Source of the DNA: Burkholderiales bacterium
Lineage (GTDB): Bacteria; Pseudomonadota; Gammaproteobacteria; Burkholderiales; SG8-39
Length of the DNA: 6,751 nucleotides
Assembly: GCA_005777205.1 (NCBI GenBank)
Contig: SXNB01000288.1
Span: forward strand, 1 to 6,751
Direction of reading: 5' to 3'
Part shown: positions 1 to 6,111 of the stretch, piece after piece
How the letters are laid out: each line of letters starts with the position of its first letter
Position numbering within the stretch: position 1 is the first letter of the stretch
Notes under the pieces: generated by a model
Seen by the model: the letters and a program-made list of their open reading frames with translations, nothing else
Database searches by the model: none
What the model was told of the DNA's origin: nothing
Position numbers and translations under genes: made by a program

Positions 1-106
1 CGCCTATGCCGAGGTGTACGCCCAAGATGACAACCGCGAGAAGTTCGTTAATGATTTCGTGGCGGTTTGGATTAAGGTCATGAACGCAGATCGTTTTGAC
101 CTTTGA
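1..106 (+). CDS. katG: Catalase-peroxidase KatG, C-terminal end (partial)
   Basis: The last 34 residues of a protein cut by the left window edge are read in the frame starting at base 2, with TGA at 104-106. The tail contains EKFVNDFVAVW followed by KVMNADRFDL, which is the characteristic C-terminus of bacterial KatG. KatG is a haem enzyme that destroys hydrogen peroxide by catalase and peroxidase activity in the cytoplasm. Its catalytic residues lie in the N-terminal half, outside this window, so activity cannot be judged. The gene appears intact at its 3' end. Only 6 bp separate its stop from the terminal-repeat-like end of an ISL3-family remnant at 113. No terminator hairpin fits in that gap, so any native one was probably displaced. 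Confidence 0.92.
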   Translation, partial: AYAEVYAQDDNREKFVNDFVAVWIKVMNADRFDL

Positions 107-112
107 TGTTCT

Positions 113-132
113 GGCTCTTCAGAAAGTCGTGT
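113..132. repeat. Terminal inverted repeat-like end of an ISL3-family element
   Basis: The sequence begins GGCTCTTCAGAAAGTC on the plus strand. It lies about 20 bp beyond the ancestral stop (151-153) of the adjacent ISL3-type transposase remnant, where the 3' end of the element is expected. From memory, ISL3-family ends often begin with GG(C/T)TCTT-like sequence, so this is probably the true outer end of the element. No matching opposite end was seen in the window, consistent with the element being truncated. The 8 bp just outside, at 105-112, would be one copy of a target duplication, but no partner copy is visible. Confidence 0.55.
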
Positions 133-370
133 GAGTGATTTCGGGGCATTTTAGGGTGCTGGCAGCATGCATGTGAGGATCTTGAGCCTTAGGTATTCCT
201 AGTCGCGCAGTCCGTATGCACGGCGTTGGATGACGCGGATCTTGTTGTTGAGTCCTTCGACGAAGCTGAGCGAGACCTTGTTCTTGGGCTTGCAGTAGAC
301 GGCGATCCCATCCCAATGACGCTCGACCATTTCGGCGAACTTCTCGTAGGACTCCAGGCGCCCAAGCGTG
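113..370 (-). pseudogene. ISL3-family transposase remnant (C-terminal fragment, amber-interrupted)
   Basis: Reading the minus strand from about 365 down to 202 gives the C-terminal part of an ISL3 (IS204/IS1001/IS1165) DDE transposase. It contains YEKFAEMVERHWDGI and then VEGLNNKIRVIQRR, the latter carrying the catalytic glutamate of the DDE triad. A TAG at 199-201 interrupts the frame. Beyond it the same frame continues with EYLRLKILTCMLP and reaches TAA at 151-153, which is the normal end of this family. The TAG therefore most likely replaced a glutamate GAG codon. Everything upstream of about residue YEKF, including the zinc finger and both catalytic aspartates, is missing. An open frame runs further upstream to 525, but that part does not resemble a transposase. 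The remnant is non-functional and is a different subgroup from the remnant at 1881. Confidence 0.85.
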
Positions 371-511
371 GGCCGTGCGCAACCCTCAGCGCCGTTGCAG
401 AGCCGTTCTTGCCTTCGGCGGCATGTAGATCCAGGAATGCGGCGGCATCGCGCCGCAGTTCGAGGTAGCGTATTGAGGCCTGCTGGAGGCCCTTCTCGTT
501 TGTAGCGCTGT
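371..511. other. Gap between IS remnant and MFS gene; possible unrecognised gene scrap
   Basis: About 140 bp lie between the transposase homology and the MFS stop codon. On the minus strand one frame (about 411-500) reads through ASIRYLELRRDAAAFLDLHA, which looks protein-like, but I do not recognise it and it has no start of its own. A short inverted repeat, GGCCT at 477-481 with AGGCC at 487-491, lies about 20 bp past the MFS stop. It has no T-tract, so it is at best a weak transcription stop for the MFS gene. Nothing else can be supported here. Confidence 0.25.
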
Positions 512-1768
512 TCAGTCGATCGCATTGGCGGCAGTCGAGCGCCGCCAGAGTGCGCGGCGCCAACGGTAGCCGATCACGATCGTCGCCGCCAGGCCGAGGC
601 TGGCATAGAGTAGCGTGGTGGCTGAGAAGCCGAGGTTCGCGATGACCGGACCCGCCGAGAGCAGCCCGAGCGGCAGTCCCCAGATGGCGAGCATGCGGAT
701 GCCCATCACGCGCCCGCGCATCTCCTCGCTCGAGGCGCGCAGCATGACGGCGGCGAGCGGCGTGAGGCAGAAACTTTGCACGAACCCGGTAAAGAACAGC
801 AGCGCCAGGCCGACGCCGACAAGCGGGACCTGCCCGAACAGGACGATGAACACGAACCACAAGGCGCCGCTCACCAGCATGACCCGCGCTGCCCGCAGCG
901 GCACGCGATTGGCGCTCACCACGACTGAGCCGGCCAGCGCGCCTGCGGCGAATGCTCCGGCGAGATAGCCCAGGCCCGATTGGCCCATGCCGTAGACGTC
1001 CCGAGCGACAAACGGTAGCAAGCCGAGGAAAAACGGGTAGGCGAGCAGGTTCACCAGGAACGCCATGCTGAAGGCGCCCATCAGGTCGGCCTTCCCCCAG
1101 ACGTAATGCACGCTCTGCTTGAGCCCCTCGAATACCTTCTCCATCTGCTCCCCCGCCGCGCGCACCGGCGCGCCTGCGACGCCGAGCGACAGCAGGAATG
1201 CGCCGACGTAGATCGCAGCGACCGCGATGTAGGCCTGTCCCATGCCGAGCAGGGCGACGCCGCCGGTGCCGGCGATCGCACCCGCGAGACGAGCGGTGTC
1301 GGAAGTGGTGCGCGAGATCGCGAGCGCCCCCATCAGTGCCTCGGGGCGCATGGTCTGGCCGACCAGGACGTGCCGCATGGCCATGTCTGAGGGTTTCATC
1401 AGGCCCGCGATCCCCACGATCAGAAGCACGTGCCAGGGCGCGAGGAGATCGGTCAGCGTCAACACCGCCAATACGGCCGCAAGCAGCGCGTAGGCGCAGC
1501 GCGTGAGGCATAGCAAGGTGCGCACCCCGATGCGGTCCCCCACGACGCCGAAGAACGGCGAAAACAGCGACCCCAGCCAGGCCAGCGCGCCGACGACCAC
1601 CAGCAGCTGCACCGAGCCTGTGGTGACCAGGATGTACCAGCCAAGGATCAGCGCCTCCATCTCGAACGCCCAGGACGTGGCGAGATCGGCCGGCCACTGG
1701 AAGCGGAAGCTGCGGACGCTGAACGGGGTGAGGGCGGCGACGCGTGCCGACGGCGAGGGCGCAGTCAT
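512..1768 (-). CDS. Major facilitator superfamily (MFS) exporter, EntS/MFS_3-like
   Basis: A complete 418-residue inner-membrane transporter with ATG at 1766-1768 and TGA at 512-514. The length and roughly twelve long hydrophobic segments fit a standard 12-helix MFS carrier driven by the proton gradient. Residues 74-83 (GVVGDRIGVR) match MFS motif A in the loop between helices 2 and 3. The central loop near residues 205-225 is hydrophilic (EQMEKVFEGLKQSVHYVWGK), as expected between the two six-helix halves. The overall look is that of the EntS-like MFS_3 group, which contains siderophore and drug exporters, but the substrate cannot be read from sequence. The ribosome-binding site is poor, and only a weak -10-like TATACG (1795-1800, minus strand) lies upstream. 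The gene is intact although flanked on both sides by decayed ISL3-family remnants, which suggests it arrived as, or survived as, cargo. Confidence 0.88.
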   Translation of the reverse strand: MTAPSPSARVAALTPFSVRSFRFQWPADLATSWAFEMEALILGWYILVTTGSVQLLVVVGALAWLGSLFSPFFGVVGDRIGVRTLLCLTRCAYALLAAVLAVLTLTDLLAPWHVLLIVGIAGLMKPSDMAMRHVLVGQTMRPEALMGALAISRTTSDTARLAGAIAGTGGVALLGMGQAYIAVAAIYVGAFLLSLGVAGAPVRAAGEQMEKVFEGLKQSVHYVWGKADLMGAFSMAFLVNLLAYPFFLGLLPFVARDVYGMGQSGLGYLAGAFAAGALAGSVVVSANRVPLRAARVMLVSGALWFVFIVLFGQVPLVGVGLALLFFTGFVQSFCLTPLAAVMLRASSEEMRGRVMGIRMLAIWGLPLGLLSAGPVIANLGFSATTLLYASLGLAATIVIGYRWRRALWRRSTAANAID

Positions 1769-1880
1769 GGCGGGATGCTACAAGGCTACGGCGGCGTATA
1801 GGAATTTCGGTTCATCTGGGTTTTCTGTGGGTCGATGCTCTGAGATGGTGTGGAAATGGCCTTCAAGGAGGGTCGAGGCC

Positions 1881-2800
1881 ATGCGGGATGTCGAGCTGTA
1901 TCAGCAGCTTCTGGGTCTGGTTGCGACCTAGACAGTGGGTCGCGCTGAGTTGTCGGTGGAAGGCGAGCGGGTCGACATTTGGGCGGCGCAGGCCCCCGGG
2001 GTGCGCTGGCCCTGCCCGGAGTGCGCGACCCTGCTGCCGGTCTAGGATCATTCGGAGGAGCGAGAGTGGAGGGATCTGGACAGTTGCCAGTTCAAGACTT
2101 TCCTGCACGCCCGCCCGCCTCGCATCAGGTGCCCCACGCACGGCACTCGGCAGGTAAAGCTGCCGTGGGCCGAAGCGCGCTCGCGCTTCACGCACTCTTT
2201 GAGCGCCAGGCGATTGATGTGTTGCATGAAGCCACGGTGCGCGGTGCGACCCGGATCTTGAGAATCAGTTGGGATGTGGCCTGGCAACCGATCGAGCATG
2301 CAGTCGTACGGGGGCTACGAGCCAAGGAAAAGCGCGTTCCCGCGCGTCTCGGCGTAGACAAGAAAGCGATCTCCAAGTGGGCCCGCTACAACACCCTGGT
2401 TTGCGACCTAGATACCTCCACCGTCGAATATGTTGCCGGGGCACGCCGCATGGAGAGCCTCGATGGCTATTTCCTGAGTTTCTCTGCCGCAGAGCTTCAG
2501 GGCATTCAGGCGATCGCCATGGCCATGTGGCCGCCCTACATCTCTTCCGCGCTTCGGCACGTGCCCGAGGCGCGCCACAAGATCGTCTTCGACCACTATC
2601 AAATCATGAGTTACATGAACGAGGCCGTGGACGATGTGCGCACGCGCGAGCATCGCGAGTACCGGGCCCGAGGCGATGAGACACTCGCCCGATCGCGCTA
2701 CCTCTGGCTGTGCGCCCAGGAGCGACTGCCGCCCAAGCACTAGGAGCGCTTCGCGTCGCTACGGGCGATGAACCTTAAGACGTGGCGCGCCTGCACGCAT
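1881..2800 (+). pseudogene. ISL3-family transposase, degenerate and 3'-truncated
   Basis: The frame opens at ATG 1881 with MRDVELYQQLLGL, a typical ISL3-family start. It continues through a zinc-finger-like region (CPEC, then RCPTHG) and SCQFKTFLHARPPR. Amber codons interrupt at 1929-1931 (probably from Trp TGG) and 2043-2045 (probably from Tyr). A missing base near 2196-2200 shifts the frame, after which FERQAIDVLHEATVRGATRI follows in the frame ending at 2743. GVDKKAISK and VFDHYQIM supply the first two catalytic aspartates. A third TAG at 2741-2743 interrupts before ERFASLRAMNLKT. Homology fades near 2795, so the C-terminal part with the catalytic glutamate is gone. This is an inactive relic. 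The left end of the element probably lies between about 1815 and 1880, but I cannot fix its terminal repeat. The 112 bp between the MFS start and 1881 hold no other gene. Confidence 0.87.
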
Positions 2801-2919
2801 CGATCAGGCGGTAGCCGGCGAGGACGAACTCAGCCGGCGGGTTGCGTTTGGGGGATCTCATGGCGCCGATTCTGGGGCGGTGCTGGGCCAAATTAAAGCA
2901 TGGACGTGAAACTCCAGGG
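2801..2919. other. Junction between IS remnant and molybdo-hydroxylase gene
   Basis: No recognisable gene lies between the end of transposase homology and the promoter region of the next gene. A minus-strand frame of 28 codons (ATG at 2859-2861, TAA at 2775-2777) reads MRSPKRNPPAEFVLAGYRL and onwards. It looks moderately protein-like and runs into the end of the IS relic, so it could be the start of a gene that was cut off there. I do not recognise it and give it little weight. The stretch about 2886-2905 is more AT-rich than its surroundings. Confidence 0.25.
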
Positions 2920-2949
2920 ATGACGTTCGCTGGCGTGATGCATTAGACT
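2920..2949 (+). promoter_or_regulatory. Possible sigma-70-type promoter for the molybdo-hydroxylase gene
   Basis: ATGACG at 2920-2925 (4 of 6 to TTGACA) and TAGACT at 2944-2949 (4 of 6 to TATAAT) are separated by 18 bp. This would start transcription near 2956, about 35 nt before the ATG at 2993. Both boxes are imperfect, and the call rests only on spacing and position upstream of the first gene of an apparent two-gene unit. Confidence 0.3.
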
Positions 2950-2977
2950 GCGCGACCCCCGTTTGGAACCCGTGGAA

Positions 2978-2984
2978 AAGGAAG
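2978..2984 (+). promoter_or_regulatory. Ribosome-binding site fixing the start at 2993
   Basis: AAGGAAG lies 8 nt before the ATG at 2993-2995. The same frame can be opened further upstream at a TTG (2963), but that codon has no comparable site and the purine-rich block would then lie inside the coding region. The ATG at 2993 is therefore the better start. Confidence 0.65.
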
Positions 2985-2992
2985 CCCTTGGA

Positions 2993-5326
2993 ATGAGCAG
3001 CAGCCCGGCCTTTGCTCCCCCCGCCACCCAGTTCGACCCGGCCTCGGCGCGCTTTGGCGCCTCGCGTACCCAGAAGCGCCTGGAGGACGAGCGTCTGCTG
3101 CTTGGTAAGGGCCGCTACAGCGACGACGTCGACCTCCCGGGACAGGCCTGGATGGTGCTGCTGCGCTCGCCGCACGCGCATGCGCGCATCGCCTCTATCG
3201 ACGCCGCCGAGGCGTGCAAGGCTCCCGGGGTGCTGGCGGTCTACACGGCCGCCGATCTCGCTGCCGACGGCATCGGCCCAATCCCGTTCCCGCCCCTGTT
3301 CAAGCGCGCGGACGGCTCGCCGATGGCGGCGCCGGCGCGCACGCTGCTCGCCGAGGGCACCGCGTTTTACGCCGGCATCCCGGTGGTCGCGGTGGTCGCG
3401 GAAACGCGCGTGCAGGCCCAGGATGCCGCAGAACGGGTGATGGTGGAGTTTGAGGAACTGGCTAGCGTGGTGTCCCCGGCACAGGCGATGGCGCCCGGCG
3501 CGCCGCTGCTCTGGCCTGCCGCGCCGGACAACATCTCGGCCGAGATCCGCTACGGCGATGCCAAGGCCGTCGCCGAGGCGCTGGCGAAGGCGGCGCACGT
3601 GGTCGAGATCGCGATCGTCAACCAGCGCGTGGCGGCAATGCCCCTCGAGCCGCGCTGTGCCCTGGCGGAGTTCAAGGACGGGCGCTGGACGCTTATCACC
3701 CAGACGCAGCAGCCCACTGGCACCCGCGACGGCCTTGCCGCCGCGTTCAAGGCGAAGCCCGAGCAGTTCCGCGTCCGCGTCGGCGACCTGGGCGGCGGCT
3801 TCGGCATGAAGACCGGCCTCTACCCCGAAGACGCGCTCGCCTGCTACGCCGCGCGCAAGCTCGCGCGCCCGGTGAAGTGGCGCGCCGACCGCAGCGAGGA
3901 ATTCCTCGCCGCGCACATGGGCCGCGACCAGCATTTCAAGGCGAAGCTCGCGCTCGATGCCGAGGGCCGTATCCTCGCGCTGAAGATGGAGACGCTGGGC
4001 AACTTTGGTAGCGTGCCGGTGGGTTCCACCGCGATCATTCCGCTGGTGCTGGTAGCGAAGGTCGTGACCTCGGTTTATCGCGTTCCAGCGGTGGACTACT
4101 GGATTCGCGGCGTACTCACCAACACCATGGCGACTGGCGCGTACCGTGGAGCGGGACGTCCGGAAGCGAACTTCCTCATGGAACGGCTGATGGACAAGGC
4201 CGCGCGCGAGCTCAAGCTGGATCCGGCCGATATTCGGCGGCGGAACTTCATCCCGCCGGATGCGTTTCCGGCGCGCACGCACCTGGGCGACGTCTACGAC
4301 GCGGGAGAGTTCGCACGCATGCTGGACGGTGTGATGGCGGCCGCTGACTGGGACGGCTACGCGGCGCGCAGGACCGAATCGGCGAAGCGCGGCCGGCTGC
4401 GTGGTCGCGGCCTCGCTTCGTACCTGGAGTGGACGGGTGCGCTGCCCACGGAAACCGTGGACATCGAGGTCGCTGCGGACGGCACCGTCACGGTGTTCTC
4501 CGGCACTATGGCGATTGGGCAGGGCCTGGAGACCACCTACACGCAGCTGGTCACCGAGGTGCTGGGCATCGCCGCGGACAAGATCCACATCGTGCAGGGC
4601 GACACCGACCGCGCCAACGGCGTGGGCAGCGTGGGCTCGCGCTCGGCCTTCGTCGGCGGCTCGGCGGTGGTCGCCGCCGGGCACAACGTGGTGGCGCGCG
4701 GCAAGGAGCTCGCCGCAGAGCAACTGGAGGCGGCGCCGCGCGATATCGAGTACCGCGACGGGAAATTCTCCATCGCCGGCACCGACCGCAGCATTGGCCT
4801 GGCGGACCTCGCGGGGAAGCAGGCGCAGAGAATCATTCGCGTCTCCGCCACGCAGACGCCCTCGGCGCCGTCGTGGCCCAATGGCGCGCAGGCGATCGAG
4901 GTCGAGGTCGATCCGGAGACCGGCGTGGTGGAGCTGGCGAAGATCACCAGTTGCGACGATATCGGCCGCATCATCAATCGCAGCATCGTCGAGGGGCAGG
5001 TACACGGCGGTGTTGCGCAGGGAGCGGGCCAGGCGCTGTGGGAGCAGGTGGTGTACGACGCCGACAGCGGTCAGCTGGTCACCGGTTCGCTGATGGAGTA
5101 CTGCGTGCCGCGCGCCGACCAGTTTCCACCGATACGCGCTGAGTTCGACGAGAGCGTGCCCTGCAAAACCAACCTGCTCGGGGTCAAGGGGGTGGGTGAG
5201 CTGGGCACCCTCGGCGCCACGCCCGCCACCGTGAGCGCGGTGCTCGATGCGCTGGCCGATCATGGCGTGCGTGACCTCGAAATGCCGCTGACGCCAGAGA
5301 AAGTGTGGCGGGCGCTGAACGGATAG
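2993..5326 (+). CDS. Xanthine dehydrogenase/CoxL-family molybdopterin-binding large subunit
   Basis: A complete 777-residue molybdenum hydroxylase large subunit ending in TAG. Residues about 36-160 form the aldehyde oxidase/xanthine dehydrogenase hammerhead domain (GKGRYSDDVDLPGQAW, SPHAHARI). The molybdopterin-binding region follows, with TQQP at 238-241, GGGFGMK at 267-273, GQGLE at 509-513, GSRS at 548-551, and KGVGELGTLGA at 732-742, whose Glu736 matches the catalytic glutamate of the family. Length is usual for CoxL-type subunits. The active-site loop reads AYRGAGR (383-389), not the AYRCSFR of true form-I CO dehydrogenase, so CO oxidation is unlikely; the substrate may be an aldehyde or N-heterocycle. 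No Tat or Sec signal is seen, suggesting a cytoplasmic enzyme. The family normally needs an FAD subunit and a 2Fe-2S subunit; neither gene lies beside it. The TonB gene begins 22 nt before its stop. Confidence 0.93.
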   Translation: MSSSPAFAPPATQFDPASARFGASRTQKRLEDERLLLGKGRYSDDVDLPGQAWMVLLRSPHAHARIASIDAAEACKAPGVLAVYTAADLAADGIGPIPFPPLFKRADGSPMAAPARTLLAEGTAFYAGIPVVAVVAETRVQAQDAAERVMVEFEELASVVSPAQAMAPGAPLLWPAAPDNISAEIRYGDAKAVAEALAKAAHVVEIAIVNQRVAAMPLEPRCALAEFKDGRWTLITQTQQPTGTRDGLAAAFKAKPEQFRVRVGDLGGGFGMKTGLYPEDALACYAARKLARPVKWRADRSEEFLAAHMGRDQHFKAKLALDAEGRILALKMETLGNFGSVPVGSTAIIPLVLVAKVVTSVYRVPAVDYWIRGVLTNTMATGAYRGAGRPEANFLMERLMDKAARELKLDPADIRRRNFIPPDAFPARTHLGDVYDAGEFARMLDGVMAAADWDGYAARRTESAKRGRLRGRGLASYLEWTGALPTETVDIEVAADGTVTVFSGTMAIGQGLETTYTQLVTEVLGIAADKIHIVQGDTDRANGVGSVGSRSAFVGGSAVVAAGHNVVARGKELAAEQLEAAPRDIEYRDGKFSIAGTDRSIGLADLAGKQAQRIIRVSATQTPSAPSWPNGAQAIEVEVDPETGVVELAKITSCDDIGRIINRSIVEGQVHGGVAQGAGQALWEQVVYDADSGQLVTGSLMEYCVPRADQFPPIRAEFDESVPCKTNLLGVKGVGELGTLGATPATVSAVLDALADHGVRDLEMPLTPEKVWRALNG

Positions 5327-6063
5327 GCGGCGGTTTCGCTGCGTCGTGGCGGCGCAGCCGCGTGCTGCGCACCGCGCTTGTCTTTTCCGTGCTCGCGCAC
5401 CTAGCGGTCCTGCTGGGGCTGCTGGAACTGATCGAGGCGAAACACCAGGCGTGGTTTCCGGCGCCGCTCAGCGCGCGGCTGGTGGAGCTGCCGCCGGCGC
5501 CGAAAGTGGAGCCGCAGCCGGAAACGCGCAAAGTCGAACCTGCACTGGCCCCCATGAAGTCCGCCCCGCGCGTGGTGCCTGCGCCCGCCAAGCCTGCGCC
5601 CGCTCCGGCGCCAGCAGCAGTTGAATCGCCAAGAACGGAACCGGTGATCGCCGCGCCGGCGCCAACCCAGCCCGGGACCTCGCGCGCCATTGATGCGGCG
5701 CCGGTGATAACCGTGCCGCGTCTGGCGGTGACGGCATCCGCTCCGGCGCCCGCCCTCGACGAGGCCGGCACCGTCGCGCAATACCGCATCTCGCTGATGC
5801 AGGTGGCGAGCACGTTGAAGACCTATCCGCGCATCGCGCAGGAGAACAACTGGCAGGGCCGCGTCGAGCTGCGTCTCACTGTTGGCGCCGGGGGCGCCAT
5901 CGCGTCGCTGGCGGTGAAATCGGGAACCGGCTATGTGCTGCTCGACCAGCACGCGCTCGACATGCTGCGCAGCGCGCAGCCGAAGACGCCGCTGCCCGCA
6001 GGCCTGCGCGGGCGGGAGTTCACTCTGGACGTGCCGGTGGTGTTTGACCTGAAGGACGGCTGA
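5305..6063 (+). CDS. TonB-family energy transducer
   Basis: A 252-residue protein with the classic TonB layout. A short basic N-terminus is followed by one membrane helix (about residues 22-43) containing S28-x3-H32, the same spacing as the Ser/His pair needed for energy coupling with ExbB/ExbD in E. coli TonB. A Pro/Ala-rich periplasmic linker spans about 60-150. A TonB C-terminal domain (about 165-249) includes YPRIAQENNWQGRVELRL and ends in VPVVFDL. The protein would link proton-motive force to outer-membrane receptors for iron complexes or other nutrients. The chosen GTG start at 5305 overlaps the preceding gene by 22 nt, implying translational coupling. The upstream AGAGAAAG is a weak ribosome-binding site, and the GTG at 5362 would start too close to the helix. 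No exbB, exbD or receptor gene is adjacent. Confidence 0.9.
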   Translation: MAGAERIGGGFAASWRRSRVLRTALVFSVLAHLAVLLGLLELIEAKHQAWFPAPLSARLVELPPAPKVEPQPETRKVEPALAPMKSAPRVVPAPAKPAPAPAPAAVESPRTEPVIAAPAPTQPGTSRAIDAAPVITVPRLAVTASAPAPALDEAGTVAQYRISLMQVASTLKTYPRIAQENNWQGRVELRLTVGAGGAIASLAVKSGTGYVLLDQHALDMLRSAQPKTPLPAGLRGREFTLDVPVVFDLKDG

Positions 6064-6089
6064 GGGGCAGGCGGGGCGCTGCAGGCCGG

Positions 6090-6111
6090 AAAATGTAACT
6101 GATCGGTTACA
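6090..6111 (-). terminator. Palindrome between convergent genes; weak terminator or operator
   Basis: TGTAAC at 6094-6099 and GTTACA at 6106-6111 flank TGATCG, giving an 18-bp palindrome with 8 of 9 matching pairs. Read on the minus strand it starts immediately after the TGA of the FbpC-like gene and is followed by four Ts (6090-6093), as in a small intrinsic terminator. The stem is AT-rich and the T-tract short, so termination would be weak. The strict dyad symmetry, including a central GATC, also resembles a binding site for a dimeric regulator such as a TetR-type repressor, although its position between converging gene ends makes an operator less expected. No second copy was seen in the window. 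Confidence 0.45.

Noticed and set aside
189..1697. A 502-codon minus-strand frame overlapping the MFS gene in another frame
   Set aside because: Its translation is Arg/Gly/Ala-rich without domains, whereas the overlapping frame at 512-1768 gives a clear membrane transporter. It is open only because of GC bias; only its last part (about 411-500) was kept as a possible scrap.
113..2800. A composite transposon carrying the MFS gene between two copies of one IS
   Set aside because: The two flanking transposase remnants belong to different ISL3 subgroups and preserve non-corresponding parts, and no matching pair of outer ends or target duplication is visible.
2858..5263. An 801-codon open frame on the minus strand, antisense to the molybdo-hydroxylase gene
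   Set aside because: It exactly mirrors a strongly supported family protein, is rich in Arg, His, Ala and Gly as expected from reverse-frame GC-rich coding DNA, and shows no recognisable domain. It is a compositional shadow.
2993..5326. Large subunit of aerobic CO dehydrogenase (coxL)
   Set aside because: The loop reads AYRGAGR instead of AYRCSFR and the coxM/coxS partners are absent, so I call only the broader family.
5401..5952. Minus-strand open frames antisense to the TonB gene
   Set aside because: They lie opposite the Pro/Ala-rich linker and have the biased Arg/Gly composition of a shadow, with no domain or ribosome-binding site.
6064..6090. GC-rich hairpin terminator for the TonB gene
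   Set aside because: The stretch is G-rich with a CTGCAG core, but only about three base pairs can form on each side and no T-tract follows.
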